Shown here one piece after another: positions 1 through 8,681 of a DNA stretch of 38,133 nt. The position numbers and the translations under genes were made by a program. The notes beneath the pieces are model-generated. The model had not been told where the DNA came from. It searched no databases and saw only the letters and a list, made by a program, of their open reading frames with translations. This stretch comes from Entrophospora sp. SA101 (lineage: Eukaryota; Glomeromycota; Glomeromycetes; Entrophosporales; Entrophosporaceae): contig CAUDNR010004626.1 of the NCBI GenBank assembly GCA_958430865.1, positions 6,128-44,260 on the forward strand, written 5' to 3'. The stretch's first letter is position 1. Each line of letters opens with the position of its first letter.

Positions 1-8
1 CACATATG

Positions 9-101
9 AATTGATCGACAAAGGAGTTCCAATTTTTCTAGATTCGATTTCCAAATTTGGTAATAATCCTGACTGTAATGTGTACCAATTGTCGATCAAT
101 T
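9..101. repeat. 13-bp inverted repeat, 67-bp spacer
   Basis: AATTGATCGACAA at 9-21 is matched perfectly in inverse at 89-101. It may be a small foldback element or the edge of one entering from the left. No coding evidence was seen in 1-297 apart from this repeat; the last part is probably the promoter and 5' leader of the gene starting at 298. Confidence 0.45.
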
Positions 102-297
102 TCATGGATTTTTTTCGCGTTTGCTTTTAGGAAAGCTTATTAAAAATTTTATTTTTAAATACCTTCCGTTCCTTCTCTCTAATTCTAATTTCATCTGACT
201 CACAAAGTTTAAATAAATAATCTTGTAACTGCTCCAAGGCTAATTTTGTAAACACGACTGCCCATTTATCTTTCTTTTTTTATATTAATTAATAAAA

Positions 298-1153
298 ATG
301 ACAAACAATAAAAGAGAGAATAAAAAAAGAAATCGTGAACAAATAAATAAAGATTTGCATGCGTAAGTGTTGTTTATCGTAAGAATGGTGGTGGTGGTTA
401 TCGCCACCACTCGTCACTCTAGTTGCTATATAATAAAATTAAGAATTCTTTTATTTAATTCTTAGCCATTCCCAAGAATCTCGAGAATCATCTTCATCTT
501 CGTCTTCGTCTTCAATTGTAAGTAGATTATATAAAATTGATCATTTTATTTTAACAAACTCGAAAGTACTGATGTGAATAAAGTAAACTTCAATTAACTT
601 TTCGTTTGCCATCATTGATTTGTTCATTTTACATTTTTATTTACATTTTTCTTCTAAAATATTACAGTCGTTGAAGAGGGGTGAGGAAGAAGACAGAAAA
701 AAGATCAAGATTTCCAGTGATGAAAAAGAGGAGGAGGAAGGAGGAGGAGAAGAAAGTCAGGAGGAGGAAGAGGAAGAAAGCCAGAAAGGAAACCAGGAAG
801 AAGAGGTGGAATTAAGCGAATTCTTTGTGGTAACAGCAGTTGAAGACAACATTTTTGAATCAGTAATAATCAACGATGAAAACGATGATGATGAAGGTGG
901 TGACAATGATAATGATGAAGATCAAGGAAGTGAGCTAAGTGTACTGGTGGATGATGTACAAGAATTACCTGTTCATTGGATCAGAAGGTGGACTAAGCAA
1001 GAACTAACAATCCTCTTGGATCACATTTTCAGTAAAAAAATAAATTGCATCAAACTTCAAGAAATGGGTATATTGCGAAAAAATAGAGCCATTTCATTGA
1101 AATGGAAATCGATGAAGATACAAATAAAAAAATTATTTGAAGTTGACTTGTAG
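298..1153 (+). CDS. acidic Myb/SANT-like protein, three exons
   Basis: Spliced model: exons 298-362, 466-517 and 668-1153, introns with GTAAGT donors and TTAG/ACAG acceptors. Phases fit exactly and give 200 aa. The start ATG at 298 opens a basic N-terminus (MTNNKRENKKRNREQ). A serine run, then a long Glu/Asp-rich segment (about residues 45-130), follow. The C-terminus reads RRWTKQELTILLDHIF ... GILRKNRAISLKWKSMK, with the spacing of a Myb/SANT-like helix-turn-helix (W, then an LxxR-type turn, then KW). This suggests a DNA- or chromatin-binding protein in the nucleus, but the Myb call is only family resemblance. Intron 1 is partly identical to intron 1 of the Aurora-like gene at 3158-4672. The gene looks intact. 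Confidence 0.7.
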
Positions 1154-1597
1154 ATACTATTAATTTAATATTAAATTTGCTTGTAAACAATGAAATATTT
1201 GACATATTTCTTTAACATTATTTGTATAAATTTAATCTTGTTGAGTTCTTAAAAAAGGACAGCTTTTTTATTTTATCAAATTATAAAGGTAATATAATTA
1301 ATTATTGTTTATTTTGATTGCGAATTTTCACAATATACTTTTTCATTTTTATCTTAGATTAATTATCAGCAAAATATTTTTTATAATTTTCAATAAAACA
1401 TAATGAAATTGATCATTTCTTGTAAAGCTTTCTAAATAATTTTATTTTGATTTCAATTAAAAGCAAATCCTTGTATATGGATGAATCTTGGAACGACATA
1501 TCACACAAATTTTAAGTTTATTTGCACATTTTCACATGCTACTAGATGGTTTCATGGTGAAAAACAATGTATGACTGGTTTAAAGCTCCTCATGAGT

Positions 1598-1683
1598 AGT
1601 GTTTATATTCATTCAAAATTGTTCGGACAATATTCAAATATCATTCATGTGATTGATATTTGAATATCATGAATACAAACACT
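1598..1683. repeat. 86-bp palindromic foldback
   Basis: Two nested inverted repeats: outer 15-bp arms at 1598-1612 and 1669-1683 (14/15 match) and inner 13-bp perfect arms at 1631-1643 and 1654-1666 around a 10-base loop. The compact structure suggests a MITE or a strong RNA hairpin. It lies upstream of the possible exon at 1753. The rest of 1154-1750 is AT-rich with no supported gene. Confidence 0.6.
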
Positions 1684-1752
1684 ATAAAAAACAATATTGA
1701 TCCCTGAAATCCTTTGTAATACCAATGTTCACTTTGTCTGGTTTTGTTGCAG

Positions 1753-2420
1753 CATGCCCCATATGAGAGTATTGGTTTAATGAAGAGGATTTACAACGGA
1801 GTCACCAAAACAAAAAATCTCGAAACAAAGATTTTGGCATCATATCCTATCAACTCTAGGTAAAGAAAAATTTTCTTTTATGATATAAATTATATTAGAT
1901 ACATAAATGTATTTATTATTTATATAAATTTCAATACATCAAGGATAACCTAAAAAAAACTGTAATTTCAACAGTTGGAAAATTAGTACCAGGCAGGAAT
2001 GATTTTTTGCATTTGGAGACTGTGGAGTTAGAATTTACATATCCAGTTATAGAATTGCCATCATCATCATTGTTATCCTCATCACTATCATCAAACAATA
2101 ACAAAAAAGGAAAAAATATTGACAAGAATCAAGCAACACTAAAAAAACTTGAGGACTCATTTGTTGAATCAAGTGCTATTTCTAAAAAAAAATAAATAAA
2201 TAAAAGATCCTTGCCATCACTAAGAAATGAAAAAAAACTGTTAAGAAAAGAAAAGCTTTTGAACAAGTTGTTGAAGAAATTGTCAGAAATGAGCAAGAAT
2301 AAGATAAAGAAGTGGAACTTACCAAGAAATGAACAAGAAAGGTATTTTTATTTATTTTTGTATTTGATACAAAGCACCTTAATCAATTCCTTTTTAGATC
2401 AATTATATATTAACATAATA
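1753..2420 (+). pseudogene. unrecognised gene or gene remnant
   Basis: A plausible exon at 1753-1859 (after TTGCAG, before GTAAAG) encodes HAPYESIGLMKRIYNG..., and an open stretch from about 1944 encodes a polar, Ser/Lys-rich protein. In that frame TAA occurs at 2193-2195 in a TAAATAAATAAA run, after which the same frame stays open to 2426 and is Lys-rich (RNEKKLLRKEKLLNKLLKK). Phase between the first exon and the second does not work with the obvious splice sites. Either the gene is decayed or the model is wrong. No family recognised. Confidence 0.3.
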
Positions 2421-2426
2421 TTATAG

Positions 2427-3157
2427 TGTATTTGTAGTGAATGGTATACCATAACATTGTTGCATGCATGTTATAATGGATAATGAGTGTATAATTAATA
2501 TTAATAAAGCTTATGTGATGAGTTTCTTTTTATTTCTTTTCATTGTTTTACCTAACGTTACATAATAATAATAAGGAAAAGCAACCCGACTAGCATCAAG
2601 ATGATATAAGACAAATGTTATCACGTTGTAACGTTAGTTATACTAATACATATATGTTATAATAATGAGTGATGGATATACTTTTCCTAATTAATTAATA
2701 AATCTTATGTAATGTGATTTTTCATTTAAAAGTGTTGTTACTTTATATAATAAATGTATATAATTTTTAATAAATTAGGCTTGGTGATACCAGTGACTGT
2801 TTTTGAGGATTACTGCTTATTGCAATATCTTGTTGCTATGTTGAATTATTTATTTTGATCATCAAAAATGATAATAAGGAATAGATGTCATTGTAATTGA
2901 AAATGGAAAATTTTAATATATTGTGTCATTATTATTATTATTGTATATTATATAGTTTATTTTAATTGTTTAATTTGTATTTTTTTAAAAATAAATTACT
3001 TCGGATAATTGTAATTACTTAAATTACTTCAAATACTATTGTTAAGCATTCTTTTTTTTTAAAATAAAGAAAAAATACAACGAGAGAATATTTTTCTCCT
3101 GTGATGATTTTTTGATGAGCAGATAAGTTCTTTACAAAATTAATATTATTATCCTTA
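2427..3157. other. AT-rich intergenic sequence
   Basis: No gene, RNA or clear repeat recognised. It lies between the unrecognised plus-strand remnant and the 3' end of the Aurora-like gene on the minus strand. Confidence 0.5.
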
Positions 3158-4672
3158 TTAGGTTGGATTCTTATGCTTTAAGATCCAAGGATGCTTCAAG
3201 ACTTCTTCCAAAGGTAATCGTTTATCAGGATCTTTTTGAAGAAGCTTTAATTTAATTAAAAAAATTTTTTAATGTGTGTGTATGTGTGTGAAGAAATCAT
3301 ATAAAAATATTCAGATAAAGATATAGAAAAGGAATAATTTGATTTTTCAAATGATAAAGTGCTTTACCGATCTAATCAAGTGCTTAGCATTTTCTGAAAA
3401 GTGTTGAGGCATTTTAAAATCAACTCTTCTGATTCTTTCATACGTAGCAGAACAATCCTTTTCCGCAAATGGTGCAGTGCCAGACAATAATTCATAACAC
3501 AAGATGCCAAGAGACCATAAATCAATTTTTGAACACTCGATCATTTTTGGTGAATGGTAATACAATGTACCACAAACTGTTGTGCATCTTATTAGATGGT
3601 GTAATGGATGTTATAGATATATAATATCATTAGTGAAGATACTATTATAATAATATTTATTATATTATTATTATTTACCTTTGACTAGGAGTATGTACTG
3701 ACAAACCAAAATTGGCTATTTTAAGTTCATCATTAAAATCCAACAAAAGATTTTCAGGCTTGATATCGTGATGTATAATATGCTTTTGATGAAGATAAAC
3801 TAAAGCACTTGCCACCTGAGCAATATACTAATAGATATTTTGATTGGTAATTGAATTATAATCATTATTAGGATCTTCCTTAGACACTAACTGATTGATT
3901 GAATAAAATTCACAAACCCTTGATGCCCGTTTTTCAGTAAATTTGGTACACTTTTCTAAATGCTTATAAAGTTCACCTTCAGCTGCATATTCAAGAATCA
4001 GAAATACATGTGTTTCATCGTAGAAATGTCCATATAGACGTAGAATATTTGGGTGTCTATAATAATAATCAACGTGTTAAATTAGTATACTTATTATCAT
4101 AATTAATTATCTGCACGAGTAAGTATTTATTTATTTGTCTAACCTTAGATTACTTTGTATTTCAATCTCTCTTCTTAATAGATTTTCAGTTTTAGCTTTG
4201 ATAATTTCAGGTATGGACACCACTTTCAATGCAACAATATATCCACTTGTTTTCTCTCTTGCAAGATAAACACGCCCATATTGTCCTTTACCAAGTCCAC
4301 ATCCAATATCAAAATTTTCTAATGTCCAAATCTTATTACTACTACTGTTATCACCATCATTATTATTGTCATTGTTGTTGTTGTTGTTGTTAGATTTCAA
4401 CTGTTGATGAAAATTTACAAGATATATATGTATTAATATCAAAACAGTCAGTTTTACCATTCACAAAGAATACAATTCACCTATCACCTATTACTTACTT
4501 TATGTGATGATGGTCTAATAAAAAAATACAAAGTCAAAATTTTAGTATAAAAACTAGAGTAACGACAAGTGATGGGCGATAACCACCACCACCATCCTTA
4601 AAACACTTACCTGGCAAATTCAGCGATTTCTTTTCCTTTATTTCTTCTTTTGATTTTGTTTTGTACTGACAT
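3158..4672 (-). CDS. Aurora-family kinase paralogue with altered HRD and DFG (likely pseudokinase)
   Basis: Seven exons, all phases consistent: 4672-4611, 4514-4499, 4400-4144, 4056-3918, 3827-3679, 3587-3368, 3244-3158; 309 aa. After a short basic N-terminus and an Asn run, [22 protein letters not shown] starts an Aurora-like kinase domain (Aurora kinases phosphorylate mitotic and centromeric substrates). Present: glycine loop (63-68), Lys85 in VALK, Glu104 of helix C, the T-loop threonine in CTTVCGT (T211), and [11 protein letters not shown]. Altered: HRD is HHD (177-179), DFG is NFG (197-199), and the Aurora PPEMIEG is SPKMIEC with a short deletion. Loss of the metal-binding Asp of DFG predicts very weak or no catalysis. 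The splice structure is intact, so it may be an expressed pseudokinase; a decaying duplicate is the alternative. Confidence 0.85.
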
Positions 4673-5255
4673 TTTTTTTCTAGACAAAAAAAAAGAAGTT
4701 TGTTATTTGATCAACACGTACACATTAATTATTATCCTATTGGTTTTTTTTTTTGGGAGGACAGACGCGAATTGATTTTTTTTTTTTTTTTTTGGAAAAA
4801 CAAAAAACAATTTATTTATTTTTTGACAGAGTCCAAAGTGACAAAACGTGAGTGTTGTTGTTTGGTTTGGTTTTGGGTCTCCTAAAGAAGATGTGTTAAT
4901 AACTAACCAGAGGTACTTTTTTTTTATTTGTATTGTCTTTTTTGGTTATTATAAATATTTTAATTGGAATCAAAACGCGGAGCAGATCATTGCTGGGGTA
5001 ATTACAAGATTTTCATTGATAATATTTTGCTTTGCGCAATTATAATATTAATAATATTTATATTATTATAATTACAAGATGTCAAGGCAGCACACCATTT
5101 AAAAAGAAACAATTCGATATGCGATGTTTGATTATCGGAAATTTTACAGACGTTGAAGCACGCACACTACCTTGAACACATTACAGTCATTCTCACATTT
5201 TCCTCATGTACATAAGGCTAATCTGACCAAGATTATCTCGATGATACAATGATGC
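4673..5255. other. promoter-side intergenic region
   Basis: Upstream of the Aurora-like gene. AT-rich with long T runs (4746-4793) and the short palindromic stretch TATAATATTAATAATATTTATA near 5041. No gene supported. Confidence 0.4.
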
Positions 5256-5545
5256 AATTGAATTCCAGGGGGGGGGCAACATGGCCCTGGAGTCTACCGA
5301 GTCTGCATCAATCGTCAATGACACTTTCACTAATCTTCCCTTACAGCACCAGACCAGAGATGGCTGCTGGAATGCTAGCCGAAAATTCACCTGCAACGAT
5401 CCTACCTCTAGGGTAAGGATGGATGGCTCTACAACCAGGTTGCAACTCTGGAGGAATATTAAGAGAATCTGCAATTCGTTTCAAGCACAGGAGGTCGCAA
5501 TTCAGAGCAGGGTTGGTGGCCCTGAAATTGCATTTGGGCTCTGAT
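5256..5545. repeat. GC-rich island of unknown origin
   Basis: About 290 bp with visibly higher GC than all neighbours, bounded on the left by a run of eight G near 5269. Short open frames exist on both strands, 5281-5544 (+) and 5193-5474 (-), but none has a recognised domain. The sharp composition change suggests an inserted repeat (for example a LINE or SINE piece) or transferred DNA. It directly precedes the SINE-like cluster. Confidence 0.4.
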
Positions 5546-5557
5546 GTTAAGAGGGAA

Positions 5558-6110
5558 GTTGTAAAATAGTGTTTTGTATAATCATTTTCCTAAATGCTCT
5601 GTTTCTCAGATACTAACCAATTTATAATTTGGGTAGAGGACTGGATGGGGTTTTGCCCAATCAGTCTTCTGTCCTATAGGTTAAATTATTGCATGATTAT
5701 ATACATCTTTTGTCAGCAATATGGCCAACAAGAAAACAGTCATAAAAATGGTTCGGATTTTAGTATGTTTTGTATAAATTAATCATTTTCTGTTTCTCTT
5801 ATTTGTCAACTGAATTTGTTGTTTTTTTAAATGGGAACTTTTTCCCATATAACCTCCCACCCTAGGTTAAAGGATTGTAGCTCAATGAGAGCACGTATCT
5901 TACAAGTATAAAGGTGGCAGTTTGATTCTGCCCACTTTTATGTATTGTGTCAGTCACCATGATCACTGGAATCAAGGAGAAAGCTGTAAAATAAAATGGT
6001 TCAGATTTTGTTTGGTATGTTATATATAAATCAATCATTTTCCCAAATTTTCTGTCTCTTTAATTTTTATTTGACCAACTGAATTTGTTTTTTAAATGGG
6101 GTAGGTTATT
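5558..6110 (+). repeat. cluster of three related repeat tails
   Basis: A similar AT-rich segment (GTAAAATA..ATGGTTCRGATTTT...TGTATAAATYAATCATTTTC...CTGTTTCTC...CAACTGAATTTGTT) recurs at about 5558-5612, 5743-5836 and 5985-6100. The spacing of roughly 180-240 bp and the tRNA-like head before the third copy suggest nested or tandem SINE insertions. Confidence 0.5.
5872..5935 (+). repeat. tRNA-Val(UAC)-like SINE head
   Basis: Contains a pol III A-box-like TAGCTCAATGAG (5878-5889), an anticodon-loop-like CTTACAA (anticodon TAC) and a T-arm GGCAG TTTGATT CTGCC with a B-box-like AGTTTGATTCT (5919-5929). The D loop is short and the acceptor stem does not pair, so it is not a functional tRNA gene. 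It fits the head of a tRNA-derived SINE whose body continues to about 6100. Confidence 0.65.
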
Positions 6111-6557
6111 GGTGAGCAGGTGTGCCACCAACAAGACAGCAACCCAGGACTCAAAACTCTGAATTCAAGGAAAATCCAAAACAGCAACACTCCTACATTG
6201 GAGAATTTTGAACCAGTTGCAGACACCAACTTTATTCTAGAGGGGTATAACACAAAGCAATCATCACACAAATGTCAATGATCAATGCTCATATGGCAAC
6301 AACAAGTCTGATCTGAGAGGAAGATAAGGGAATGTTTTGTCTAAAGCCTTCCGACATGTGGGTGGCCTTCACTTGTGGAGAAATTTCACAATTATGAGGG
6401 TGTGTGAAAGCACTAACTTGCATGTTTGTGACAGGAAAATTTTAATTAAATCTGACACCTGCAATCAACATCAGATTTATTATTCATAAGGAACCATAAT
6501 TGATAATCAGGAAAAATTTAATTTTAGAGATATTAAAGGCATAATAATCTGATAATC
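6111..6557. other. moderately GC-richer repeat-like sequence
   Basis: Between about 6110 and 6430 base composition is closer to the 5.3-kb island than to flanking DNA, with no open frame of note. Probably part of the same repeat cluster. No gene seen. Confidence 0.3.
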
Positions 6558-6618
6558 ATGTAGTTATCCGCAAAAATATCCACAACTACATTGCAGATGT
6601 TTTTGTGGATAACTACAT
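6558..6618. repeat. foldback element, 23-bp arms
   Basis: Arms at 6558-6580 and 6596-6618 match at 21 of 23 positions around a 15-base loop (core TGTAGTTATCC / GGATAACTACA). The left arm sequence recurs at 11549-11577 in the promoter of the second kinase copy, so this is a dispersed MITE family. Confidence 0.65.
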
Positions 6619-6850
6619 AGTAGCTTTAAATAATAATATATGTTGACAAGTATTTATTGTGACCAATATAATTGTCTCAAGAATTTTATTTGATGTTCCT
6701 AATAATTAAAAATACAATAAGTTAATTAAATCCAATTATTATTTATTTATTTATTTATTAACTACATTAACCTCCTTTTAAGTTGCAATTATAAATTCTG
6801 CTCGAGTTCAAAAATGTACAGTTTTTTTATTAAGAAGTAATAGTGATGAT

Positions 6851-6876
6851 AACAACAACAACAACAACAACAACAA
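6851..6876 (+). repeat. (AAC)n microsatellite
   Basis: About 8.7 perfect AAC units. Surrounding 6619-7071 is AT-rich without a supported gene. Confidence 0.9.
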
Positions 6877-7169
6877 AGAGTATTGTAATTATAAATTGAT
6901 ATTATTAGTTGTTCATTTGATAATTAATTATTAATTGAACCATCTAACACCACTTTTTTTGTTCCTAATCACCATCTATTGATCCTTTTTACCAACTCTT
7001 CCTTATATCGGGTGCCAACTGCATACTCGTCTAATCAAACCAAATTCCTTAAAAGCCTCCCTCCTCCTAATTTAACAGTTAAATAACTCCTACTTAAATC
7101 TAGTATTAGTAATTTGTCAAAAATATGAATATATGCAACGAAAATTGAAGTTCAAATTTTATTTAATTA

Positions 7170-7637
7170 CAGTGCAGGACACCTAATCCCGCAACTTACT
7201 GCGCCACTACGACGAATTTTGGGAAAAAATTTCCAATCAAAAATGCAATAAAAATTGTTTTGTCATGTGATATTTCCTAGTCATTCCATAAATAGTAAAA
7301 TCGGCAATAAGAATAAACATTGGGTTACCTAATATGGATGTGATCATCAACTAAAAATTCAAAAACTTTTATTTTGTTTCAATTTGTTCATTTTTATATA
7401 TATATAAATCGCGTGTAACGCGACAGTTTTGGGCTTAACATAGTAAACTTGTGCAACTTTGAGGCTTGATCTCTCCATGGTAATGTGACATATCAACAAA
7501 ATAAAATCGTAGCTTTGTGGAGAAAGGTCTTAGCTTCAAAATCATGTTTTGTTTTTTTGGTGTTACATTTACATTTCTGGTATACTAAAGGATATACAAG
7601 ACCAATAAAAAGTTGTGGGACTAGGTGTCCTGCACTA
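7170..7637. mobile_element. 468-bp Tc1/mariner-type MITE
   Basis: Terminal inverted repeats CAGTGCAGGACACCTAATCC (left) and TAGTGCAGGACACCTAGTCC (right end, reverse complement), flanked by TA at 7168-7169 and 7638-7639. The other duplication copy has an empty site near 10879 with a single TA, so ends and target duplication are shown by the window itself. TA target plus CAGT-like ends is the pattern of Tc1/mariner. No transposase is encoded, so it is non-autonomous. Confidence 0.85.
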
Positions 7638-7639
7638 TA

Positions 7640-8135
7640 AAAACATTTACGTTGTAAACCATCTTGCTTAAATGGATACTTCCTTTTTGTATGTAAAGCT
7701 TCAATAGAAAATGTAGCTTCTTCATGTTTATTGTTAGTTCCACAACTTTCTTCAGAATCTGTAGAATCAGCAATCTGACAATTATTGATTTTTGAAATGC
7801 TTCTTCATTTACTATTTCCAAAAATAAATCTTCGTTTATTGATTTGTGAACTAATTCTAACTAGTCCATTTGTTAGCTAAATGAGCTTGGAGTTTGGAAT
7901 ACATTTCATGATTCCAGGTTTTTGAACAATATTTGCAAGACATCAGGAAATTAATTTAGCGTAAACTTGCATAAATCTTACGATGCCGACGTAATATTGT
8001 GTAAATCTTACAGTGCCGACGTAAGTTTTACACTTTTTTATTATTAAACTTACAATTGACATGTGTAAAATTTTTTTATATTTTCCAGATGGATGCTGAG
8101 TAATGTCCTTTTGTTTTCCTTTTCTTTAATAAAGT
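7640..8135 (-). pseudogene. BED zinc-finger (hAT transposase) remnant, copy A
   Basis: On the minus strand the sequence reads KGHYSAS at 8115-8094, then after an inserted element CKYCSKTWNHEMYSKLQAHL (7938 down), a BED-type finger with CxxC, and farther on a polar stretch NNKHEEATFSIEALHTKRK. Several stops interrupt it. It is a fossil of a hAT-like transposase N-terminus. The duplicate copy is at 10890-11170. Confidence 0.55.
7941..8091. mobile_element. 151-bp CATCAGG-type TIR element, GA/TC target duplication
   Basis: Begins CATCAGGAAA and ends TTTCCAGATG (9/10 inverted match), flanked by GA at 7939-7940 and 8092-8093. Absent from the duplicate copy (TTTGCAAGATGCTGAG near 11110), which proves insertion. 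Internally a 30-bp motif with TCTTACRRTGCCGACGTAA occurs twice. Same family by ends and target as 24959-25263. Confidence 0.75.
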
Positions 8136-8496
8136 GTGTCCTGTAACTATTTCTTGATTATTGTTAAATGAATTTTCAGATGTATTATCTAAATTTTAAT
8201 ATTTGTAATTCATACATATTATATAACAATGATGATTGAGAATTTGACATGATGAACTTTTTTTTCAATTTGCTTGCAAAAATGCAAATAACTTAAAATT
8301 CTCAAAATAATTCATTTAATATTAAAAAAGCATAGAAACCCTATTTCGACACCCAACCTTGGTATTAATATTAATTTTGGTTCTGACTTCTAGGTCAGTC
8401 AATGTTGTCAATGATGTAGTTAATTGTTCTCTTTCTGAAATGGTAGTCTAATTATTTCAAGAAATGGTGGCCTCATATAAGGATATAACAACAAAA

Positions 8497-8612
8497 TGTT
8501 GTGCGTGAATTTGGAATCTGCGTCAATTTGAAATTCACGCGTGAAATTCAAATTAGCCAATCAGAATTTTGTATTCAAACACCCACCCCAAATTTAATTT
8601 TCACGCACAACA
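8497..8612. mobile_element. 116-bp MITE in the kinase A promoter
   Basis: TIR TGTTGTGCGTGAA at 8497-8509 and its inverse at 8600-8612, with an inner near-perfect palindrome centred on CACGCGTG. It lies 70 bp before the kinase A start and is missing from kinase B, whose promoter has different sequence there. Target duplication not clear. Confidence 0.65.
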
Positions 8613-8681
8613 ACAATAATAAAAATATTGTGTAATCAAATATCCAAAAAAAAATTTTTTTATTAAAAATTATTCAAAAAA

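Noticed and set aside
4700..5045. Two overlapping 60-codon frames upstream of the Aurora-like gene
   Set aside because: Phe/Trp-rich translations of T-runs in the promoter region; no support.
5281..5544. 87-codon frame in the GC-rich island and its 93-codon antisense partner
   Set aside because: No domain; long frames are expected by chance in GC-richer DNA with few stops. Annotated as an island, not a gene.
5872..5935. Functional tRNA-Val gene
   Set aside because: Acceptor stem does not pair and the D loop is too short; better explained as a SINE head.
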